Positions 56,280 through 64,000 of a DNA stretch of 64,000 bases are shown here, in pieces (within the stretch, counting starts at the first letter, position 1; each line of letters begins with the position of its first letter). Origin of the DNA: Agapetus fuscipes. Its lineage: Eukaryota > Arthropoda > Insecta > Trichoptera > Glossosomatidae. The stretch is taken from assembly GCA_951799405.1 (NCBI GenBank), contig OX637337.1, positions 13,700,347 through 13,764,346 on the forward strand. Direction: 5' to 3'. The notes below the pieces were generated by a model, which worked only from the letters and a program-made list of their open reading frames with translations, had not been told where the DNA came from and made no database searches. The position numbers and the translations under genes were made by a program.

Positions 56280-56520
56280 CATTTTTTTCAGACCTTGGTT
56301 ATAGGTATGATAATTATTATTATGCAGAACCAAGTCAAGTGAGGCATAATCATTACCAACACGCTGTAAACGGTGCATACAACTATTGCTTTGTGCGTTA
56401 GTGCTAGTAAATACAGGGCGGTAAGAAACTAATTGTCTAGTCCCTGAACGTGGAGTAAAAAACCCATTAATCGAATTAACTCCATACGCAGCCGTTCGAT
56501 TGCATTGAAAGTATCAGTGA
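56280..56520 (-). pseudogene. LINE C-terminal relic (antisense, RBM22 intron 2)
   Basis: A minus-strand open stretch of about 80 codons reads NRTAAYGVNSINGFFTPRSG, then TRQLVSYRPVF and HRLQRVGNDYASLDLVLHNN. This has the flavour of a non-LTR element C-terminus. There is no start codon near its left end and no catalytic motif, so the call is tentative. Confidence 0.35.
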
Positions 56521-56847
56521 AATTTAGTCCGAGTTGTGTGGTTATATTTCATTGAGTTCATGAAATTTGTGTATTGATCATTCCGATTATATTTCTGTTT
56601 TATAAGCATTCAAATACGGTCGACCTAGGTTATAGCGATCACAGATATAGCAAGCTCACAACTATAATGAGTAATTACTTACGACATGTTAATTTAAGCT
56701 TATTTCAATACAAACGTTTTCAAAAATAAACAGCTGGCTTCATGGATATAACGTCCAAATAATATGGTCAGTTCAATACACCTAGGCTGAAAAACAAAAA
56801 TAAAACAATGTATTTAATAACACAAACCAGGCAGAAAGCGTGTCGTG

Positions 56848-57048
56848 CAGAGGTTCCCAATCTTTGTTTCTCATAGACCATTTCCAAAATGTTGCTGGTT
56901 CTGGTGGACCCCTTAAAAATTATTTCAGTGTCAGATAGGGATATGGATATTTTGAGATTTAATTTGGATATTACACCGACACTTGTGGTCACGCCAACGT
57001 AGGCCTCCATTGAGATTCAGGACCTGGACCACTTTAGGAATCACTGGT
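56848..57048. mobile_element. hAT-like MITE, degenerate
   Basis: The left end CAGAGGTTCCCAATCT and the inverted right end CAGTGATTCCTAAAGT resemble the widespread hAT terminal consensus. The flanking octamers (gtgtcgtg and gtctagtg) match at only 5 of 8 positions, so any target duplication has decayed. Confidence 0.45.
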
Positions 57049-57707
57049 CTAGTGTGTATTTTTTTGTGCTTAACAGGTTACCCTAGTTACAGTGCACCCT
57101 CACAGCTATCAACACGCTGGGAGGAACTCTATTGTTAATTTTTTAAATCTCATTTAATTACACTTTGCAATGTCTATATTAGACTTCTTTAAGAGCTTTA
57201 TACTCTGAGTCACAGGCAGAGGCGGTTCGCCAATAACGTTCATCCGGTCAATGAACTGCCTAGATTTTTAAAAAAATTAGCAAAAAAATGCATATCCTTT
57301 TCAAAAATATATCGTCGTTGATACTGCAATACCGCGAATGAGCAGTTTGTAAATACCGCGGAAGTGCAAAAGTAGCAATTTTGAGATTTCGCGCCTACAG
57401 GTTCAAGACGCTGATTTGCTGCCTTTACAACTCACCCGATTCAAATTAGCCAACGGGAAGCCATGGTTTTGTCAAAAAAACAATACCGCGTAACTTTTTC
57501 GAGCATGAAGTTACGCACAATACCGCGTATCTACCTTTCCATGGAAGAAAACACAATAGAGTGGAGTGTGATCCGGCAAAAAAAATGTTTTTGTATAGAA
57601 ATAAGTAATGTAAGTTCATTATTTTTACTTGTGCACTTATTAGGACTATTATATCGTAAGCAGGTAATGTAGTTTTTTTAAATTTCTATGATTATATATA
57701 TGGCAGA

Positions 57708-60700
57708 TTGAACTTACGTCTCCTCTCAGATATTACGAATTTGAGGCCTTTGTCACCAGATAATATCGAATGGTTCCCTGAAAGAGACATACAAAAACAC
57801 TCCAAAGACTCTAAGAAAAGAAAGCGTAAAGGAGATCCAAAGAACTGGCAAAGACAAAAGAACAGTCAAAAGAGAATGAAGGAAAAAGAATACATTGGCT
57901 TCAAAAAAGAAAATTCTAAATATAAACAGAATGAGCCAAAACCAGCAAGAACAATGGGACCTTGTTCTGATGTACTGTTGTACTGATGTACTGTTCGAAT
58001 TGAACGGAAGAGTCACGCAAAGAAATTTTTGAGGCATATAGGAATATGACGTGGCAAGAAAAGAAAATGTATCCTTTATTATATTACCCTTCGTCGTCGT
58101 CATTCGTCGTCGAGTTTCGATTTTCAAAATCAATGCCATCACAGCAGATGAAACACATTCATGCTCTATGGCAAATTAATTTTTGTATATATGCTGCAAT
58201 GCGGCGAGCTTACGCGTGTGTGTTTACAAATGTATGAAAACTTTTAGGAATTAATCTGTTTGTTCATACTAAAAATGTATGGAACAATATTGACATCTAG
58301 CGGCAAAACGTAAAAGTTTTTTTTACATTTTCTTTTATTTCATGCAAATTAAAAATAAAAAAAAAGCCAAATAAAAATGGATTTCAATCTGTAATCTAAG
58401 TTGCAAACATATATAACATTTGAGATTCATATTACATGCATTCTTACGAGCAGACATGTATAAGTTCTAATCCAATCTAATCTAAGCTGCAAAGATATAT
58501 ATCATTTAAGATTTATATTAAATGCATTCCCACAAGCAGATATGTATAAGTTCCCGCTTACATATGCTGCATGTGTACTTACAACATAACAGCCCATTCC
58601 AAATGAACATAAGCCCTGCAACTCTTGCCAACCTTCCCTGAAACAAAGGTGAATTTGCAAAGTAAACCATTTTTTAAAGTATGGGTGGTCAGCCTCATAC
58701 CAACCTATAAGTCAAGAAAATTATTTTGTGTATTTCTTTACATAATCTAAGTTGCAAAGATACATACCATTTAAGATTCATATTAAATGCATTCCCACAC
58801 GCAGACAGGTACAAGTTCACGCTTACAAATGCCCAATGTGGACTTGCAAAATAAAAAAACTAATCTCAAATGAACATAAGCCCTGCAACTTTTGCCGACT
58901 TTTCCTCAAACAGAGATAAAATTTGCATGGTAAACCATTGCTTACAGTATGGGTGGTCAGCCACATACTAACCTTTTAGTCAAGGAAATTATTTTGTTTA
59001 GTTCTATAATCTAAGTTGCAAAGATACATACCATTTGAGATTCATATTAAATGCATTCCCACAAGCAGACAGGTACAAGTTCACGCTTACAAATGCCCAA
59101 TGTGGACTTGCAAAATAAAAAAAACTAATCTCAAATGAACATAAGCCCTGCAACTCTTGCCGACTTTTCCTCAAACAGAGATAAAATTTGCATTGTGAAC
59201 CATTGCTTACAGTATGGGTGGTCAGCCACATACTAACCTTTTAGTCAAGGAAATTAATTTGTTTAGTTCATTAATCTAAGTTGCAAAGATACATACCATT
59301 TGAGATTCATATAAAATGCATTCCCACAAGCAGACAGGTACAAGTTCACGCTTACAAATGCCCAATGTGGACTTGCAAAATAAAAAAAACTAATCTCAAA
59401 TGAACATAAGCCCTGCAACTCTGGCCGACTTTTCCTCAAACAGAGATAAAATTTGCATTGTGAACCATTGCTTACAGTATGGGTGGTCAGCCACATACTA
59501 ACCTTTTAGTCAAGGAAATTATTTTGTTTAGTTCATTAATCTAAGTTGCAAGATACATACCATTTGAGATTCATATTAAATGCATTCCCACTAGCAGACA
59601 GGTATAAGTTCGCGCTTACAAATGCCCCATGTGGACTTATAAAATAAAAAACTAATCTCAAATGAACATAAGCCCTGCAACTCTTGCCGACTTTTCCTCA
59701 AACAGAGATAAAATTTTCATGGTAAACCATTCTTACAGTATGGGTGGTCAGCCACATACTAACCTATAAGTCAAGGAAATTATTTTGTTAAGTTCTATAA
59801 TCTAAGTTGCAAAGATACATACCAATCGAGATTCATATTAAATGCATTCCCACAAGCAGACATTTATAAGTTCACGCTTACACATAATGCATGTTGACTT
59901 ACAACATAAAAACCCAATCTCAAATTAATATAAGCCCTGCAACTCTTGCCAATCTTCCCTGAAACACAGCTGAAATCTTCAAAGTGAACCATTTTTTAAA
60001 CTATGGGTGGTCGATTTTCTTTTACAAAGGCTGCATGTTTTTATTTTACATGTTTTCCGAATTTTAACGCGAGGAAACTATGCGCAATATACACATTCAC
60101 CAAATGTTAAGGGGTTGGGCTGCGTAGCAGCCAGGGGCAACGCCCCTAGTATTGCTTCAATGGTTGATGAAAAACCTACAAACAGAAACACGAAAGGCTC
60201 TAATACCGAGGTAGTACAAAAGTGTATTACCTAAAAGTGAATAATAAAATGGAAAGGGTATGTTTGAAAACCTTTTTAGAAACATTGGGCATTAAAGACG
60301 GAGACCAAAAGACAGACATTAAAGAAATATTTATCGTCCTTACCAAAGCTGCCGTCTCACTACTGCAGACAATCAACGTCGAAACTGTATTTAGAACCTA
60401 TAATACAGTCAAAATCAAGCAGTGAAGCTATGTCCATTTTTGAATGCCAGTGCCCTTTACTTTAAAACCAAACTTGCTGTTCACGATTTTTCATTGTTTA
60501 ATCTGGGAAATAACAAGATTAGTTGTTATTGGTTCGATGAAACAGCTTGTGATTTGAAAGCTACCACATACGCATCATTTTTCAAAATTAAATTTTCTAA
60601 TGTTTGCACATTCACCGAGTGAAAATTCATTTTTAATTTAATAATTAAAAAACTTTTTTATTTAAAAAACACATAGTTTTTATTTTCACATATGAGTTAT

Positions 60701-61366
60701 ACTGCCTAAGCGCTGTCATTGTCGCTGGCATCATTTTTCGTTGATTACCTAACCAAGTTGTTAGAAGAAGATCCAAAAGACGTTGTCATCTTTACTGATG
60801 GATGCACAGCCCAGAACAGAAACAATGTTGTGTCAAATGCACTGCTTCGGTTGGCTATGATGAAGAATGTAGTCATAACTCAAAAATACCTGGAAAAAGG
60901 GCATACGCAAAATCCACTCTATGTGATCGAAAGAAAATAAAAAAACCGAGAAATCTTCTTACCTTCTCAGTACGCTGCAATCACAAAGGAAGCCCGGAAA
61001 ACGCCGTGTCCTTATGAAGTCATCACACCAGACTACACCTTCTTCAAGAATTATGCCATGAAAGACTACCAGATGTACGAATCAATCAGGCCTGGTCGAG
61101 ATGCTGGCGATAACTGTGTTGTTGACATAAGAGCAATGAGATACAACCCGGATGGTTCAATAGACTGCAAACTTAACTTTGCAGATGACTTCACTCCTAT
61201 TCCTAGGAGACCAAAAAAGGTTTCAATTATGCTTGAGTTACCACCACAACTGTACAGTTTCAGGCAAAGCATACATAAATCAAAATACGACCATCTACAA
61301 GAATTGAAGAGCGTCATACCTAGTGATTGCCACGATTTTTACAATAATCTGCCTTTTAAGTAATGC
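57708..61366 (+). pseudogene. Transposase-like protein of the 58-bp-TIR element, broken
   Basis: Pieces in order: a basic segment (KRKRKGDPKNWQRQKNSQKR, KEYIGFKKEN); RKEIFEAYRNMTWQEKKMY in another frame near 58020-58080; after the array, KVNNKMERVCLKTFLETLGI (from 60226); LYFKTKLAVHDFSLFNLG with SCYWFDETACD (60450-60590); then, beyond a ~100-bp AT-rich insert, VVIFTDGCTAQNRNNVVSNA and EKGHTQ. The C-terminus has SIRPGRDAGDNCVVDIRAMR, FTPIPRRPKKVS and LKSVIPSDCHDFYNNLPF. The family is multicopy in arthropod genomes. The Asp in TDGCTAQNRN and that in FDETACD are candidate catalytic residues. Frameshifts, an AT-rich insertion and the array make it inactive. Confidence 0.75.
58385..60010 (-). repeat. 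Tandem array of about six family A units
   Basis: Minus-strand units begin near 58475, 58740, 59000, 59270, 59535 and 59790, with a partial at 58385. The period is about 260 bp. Each runs from 'atctaagttgcaaagatac' to 'aaccttttagtcaagg'. Neighbouring units at 58740-59530 are nearly identical, including the shared 'aacagagataaaatttgcat' variant, so they arose by local duplication and not by independent insertion. The array replaces the middle of the transposase gene. Confidence 0.9.
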
Positions 61367-61899
61367 TGTGTTAGTTTTTATAGTGATTTTTGTACCTACC
61401 TCGTATAGTATAATACTGTACATGTTATGAGATAGGTACAATAAACCTCCGATCTCAAATTTAATTAATCTCACATTAGAAAAGAGAAGCGTTTTGTCAT
61501 TTTCTTTTAATAATTTTGTTTTCTTAAGTTTAAGGAAAATAAACTTTATGTCAAGTTACTTTAAACAACATTGAAATGTTCGTATTTAATAAAGAAGTCT
61601 GATAAAACAAGGCATATTTTTCTTTCAAATCCGCGTAATTAAAATTTTCCAACTCTATCTGGCCACTTTTTTATACTGCAAAACCGCGAAAGTGATTTTT
61701 ACAGGAAACCAGACAGTTTTGAACAATAATTTTATTAAATATATTTAAAGGAAGACAAAAATAGACCCTAAAAGAGTTTAGGTCTTGCTAAATGACCAAG
61801 TTATTAAGTTTTTTGTTCCTCCTGAACAATTTGAAAATATCACTTCCGCGGTATTTACAAACTGCTCATTCGCGGTATTGCAGTATCAACGACGATATT

Positions 61900-62975
61900 A
61901 TGTTGTGTGGAAGTTGTTTTGAAAGATCGCTGAAGTAAAACATCAATAATAAATAAGGACCGACTTAATTTTATGGAGCACTCGCGAAGCACAAAGGCGC
62001 CGTAGATAACACATGATATTATAGTTTAGGCACCTATACCTACTCATCGTGCAAAATCCAAAGTGAACGAAGGATTTCCAAAAATTTCATACATATTATG
62101 TGGTCGCTTCAAATCCGTGCCATAGAGCGAGAAAGCAGATAAAACATTACCATTCCATCAAGCTAGACAAAGACGCAAAACGGTGGTTTGGTGCATCGCC
62201 CGAATATTATAAAATATTCGACTTGCGCTGGACACAATGAATCCTCACAAATGTTAAGAAAACAATGTTTGTTGATTAAAAATAATATTAGCGACTAACT
62301 GAAATCTCGGTGACTCACTTCCATTCCGTTGTTAGTTGACGTGTAAACGTACTGTTGCCGGTTCTGTCTGTATTTAGCGGGAATATTTTCAAAATTATCG
62401 TGAATTTATTACAATTTTGTTTTTAATTAATTTTCTGACGATGAATTTGAATAAAAACGTAAACATGGACTTTATCAAGAAAAATCGTAGTTTTTTCAAA
62501 CATTTTTTTATAAAAAGTTGTTTTATTCCCAGATCAGAATTTAAAAATGTAAAGCTAAGTCTAAAGAAGTGAATTGGGTATTTAAAAATAATATTATTTG
62601 AAAGCATCTTGTCTGTGTGGTTGTGAATAGGGTAATTTCACACTTTTTTTTTCTTTCGTAAATTGATAGATTAAAGTTATTAAAATAGTCTCCCGTTTTT
62701 TTTTTTTTTAATAATGCGTATTTTTTGAATTAGGGCGCTTTTAAATTTGTCATTTTTCCATTTCCTGTGAAACGGCCCATTTTTTGCATTTGGGCGGATG
62801 TGACGTCGATGGATCTCATTCGGCTCAGCTGTCATTCAGTCGTGTGTATTTTTGTATGGCGGATTTGTTTACATTTGACGAGTATATCTATTTTCATCAA
62901 TTTCAACTATTATTTGCACTTTAAAGTTAGTTGTGCCGTGTATAAAGTATAATTGAATTGGTGTAATCATCAAAG
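61900..62975. other. Unassigned stretch upstream of the SWIM/YqaJ-type gene
   Basis: There is no coding exon. The block 'aatagggtaatttcacac' plus a T-run and 'tttcgtaaattgatag' at 62628-62670 resembles 16262-16305 and may be an element end. The last ~200 bp are the probable promoter and 5' UTR of the gene at 62976. Confidence 0.4.
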
Positions 62976-63607
62976 ATGACTGAAAAGGGCTTTGAAAAGG
63001 CTCAATCTGACAATTTACCGGAGGTCGATGCTATGATGATGTATGTGTATTTCTCCAAGAACATGGACTTCATAAGTTCAGAATTACGTGGAGTAAAAGC
63101 TTCAAGGTAAGAAAAATAGTTCTGTTTATGTGTCAAAGTTCATTTAGATTCATAAATTCTCCAGATATTATACGTTTTCATGCAAACATCTTTCCTTTAC
63201 AAATTCTGTAACCTTACTTATTTAAATTGCAATACTGCCATGTCATAGCTTCTAAATCTTAATATAAAGGCTAAATTAATTGTTTATAAAGCTTACTTCC
63301 TTTATTACATCATTAAAAGTTGTTTTTAATCACATAACCTTACTTTACACCAGTCAAGGGTTGTGCACTTGCAATATATCCTAACCCTTATTCCGTTTGT
63401 TTGTTTTTAGATCTTCGAGAGAAAGTTACGGAGACAATGCCATTGGCTATGTGCAAGTGAAACGCGATGGAGCCATTTGCACTGTTAAGGCCCGTATAAC
63501 ACCAGAACACAAAGTCCGTACAAAAGCATACGCGGTAACCTTGATCACCGATGAGGAACAAGGCACTGTTGAATCATGTGTCTGTGAAGATTGTCCAGCA
63601 TCTCAAG
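62976..63607 (+). CDS. SWIM zinc-finger / YqaJ-type multicopy insect protein, first two exons
   Basis: Exon 62976-63106 encodes MTEKGFEKAQSDNLPEVDAM and onward to GVKASR. Exon 63411-63607 continues SSRESYGDNAIGYVQVKRDG...VKARITPEHKVRTKAYAVTL...SCVCEDCPASQG. Donors are AG|GTAAGA and G|GTCAGT, the acceptor is tttttag, and phases match. The CVCEDC...C start of a SWIM-type zinc finger is visible, with the His expected in the next exon. Similar multi-exon proteins in insects carry a YqaJ-type exonuclease domain further on. They occur in many copies, so a mobile or virus-derived origin is possible. The gene continues off the window. Function unknown. Confidence 0.6.
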
Positions 63608-63709
63608 GTCAGTAATGAATATTAGATTCACGAGGTGTCATGATTCCTTTGTAAAAGCAATAAAATGTAAGAGATCTAATTAGCAGGCTCGGCTCACCAA
63701 ATAATTGCT

Positions 63710-63945
63710 ATCTGTAATCTAAGATGCAAAGATATGTTAACATTTAAGATTCATGCCCACAAACGGACACGTGTAAGTTCGCGCTTACGAATTCTGTATG
63801 TGTACCTACTTACAAATTAAAATCCAATCTTCAAACGAACATACATCCTGCTACTGGTGCCGACCTTCCCTGAAACGGGCGACATTGGCAAAGTGAAACA
63901 TATTTTATAGTGTGGGCGGTCAGACTCATATCAATCCATTGGCCA
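63710..63945 (-). repeat. Family A repeat copy
   Basis: A minus-strand copy from 'aatctaagatgcaaagatatg' to 'agactcatatcaatcca' in the intron after the second exon of the SWIM/YqaJ-type gene. Confidence 0.75.
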
Positions 63946-64000
63946 ACATTATGGCCTTGCTGACTGCAAATATTTTTTCTTTTTAATTTCATTATTTTTC

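Larger units (their letters stand above)
57309..61898 (+). mobile_element. 4.6-kb DNA transposon with perfect 58-bp inverted repeats
   Basis: The 58 bases at 57309-57366 are the exact reverse complement of 61841-61898; they begin ATATCGTCGTTGATACTGCA. The motif AATACCGCG is repeated inside each terminal repeat and again at about 57482 and 57519, as expected for subterminal transposase-binding sites. The outermost ATAT is palindromic, so the target duplication could be TA or ATAT. A broken transposase-like gene and a tandem family A array lie inside. The class is unassigned; a Sola-type element is one possibility. Confidence 0.88.

Noticed and set aside
57463..57672. Plus-strand ORF just inside the 58-bp-repeat transposon
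   Set aside because: No resemblance to the transposase family; it overlaps subterminal repeats and is probably chance.
59004..59496. Minus-strand ORFs of 75-77 codons repeated in the family A array
   Set aside because: The similar ORFs arise because the units themselves are duplicates. Other family A copies do not keep the frame.
58385..60010. CRISPR-like regular array
   Set aside because: Units are ~260 bp and contiguous with no short unique spacers; they are copies of a dispersed eukaryotic repeat.
55910..64000. Further RBM22 exons
   Set aside because: No segment encoding the conserved zinc-finger or RRM sequence was found; the rest is placed beyond the window.

Overview
This is a gene-sparse, repeat-rich stretch of an animal nuclear genome. 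Its spliced genes have insect-type orthologues with long, transposon-filled introns. The mix of tRNA-derived SINEs, CR1/RTE/jockey-type LINEs, Tc1, pogo, hAT, piggyBac-like and Harbinger-like elements suggests an insect, most likely a lepidopteran. The order is an inference; no marker in the window is diagnostic.

Host genes, left to right. (1) The first coding exon of TAF6 (minus) sits head-to-head with (2) a complete cytosolic isoleucyl-tRNA synthetase gene (plus, four coding exons, 1900-14969). (3) A complete mitochondrial ribosomal protein L2 gene (minus, six exons, 16881-24041) sits head-to-head with (4) a complete omega-amidase/Nit2 gene (plus, six exons, 24673-40780). (5) The main 3' coding exon of COMMD10 (minus, 48447-49041) is followed by (6) the first two exons of RBM22 (plus, 55691-55909). 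(7) The first two exons of a probable SWIM/YqaJ-type multicopy gene (plus, 62976-63607) lie at the right edge. Exon joins for genes 2, 3 and 4 were checked base by base: phases match and GT/AG borders are present throughout.

The remainder is mobile DNA, and many insertions can be delimited exactly by target-site duplications (TSDs). They include a LINE with a 10-bp TSD (3994-5678) and a 180-bp insert with a 12-bp TSD and a hammerhead-like core (8019-8198). A Tc1 element with its own small intron is split by a jockey/CR1-type LINE inside an mRpL2 intron (18211-21978). Two hAT elements have perfect 8-bp TSDs (28881-30164 and 53454-53969). Three TAA-flanked Harbinger-like elements lie at 33118-33292, 36748-37745 and 54033-54329. 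A nearly intact pogo element has perfect terminal inverted repeats (43714-46533). A 4.6-kb transposon with perfect 58-bp terminal repeats lies in an RBM22 intron and itself contains a six-copy tandem array (57309-61898).

One unnamed ~250-bp repeat, here called family A, occurs more than 25 times in both orientations. A tRNA-derived SINE shares its 3' tail with a LINE fragment at 41191-41510, which points to a SINE/LINE partnership. Two host genes carry decayed copies of their own exon ends inside introns: IleRS exon 3 and Nit2 exon 5.
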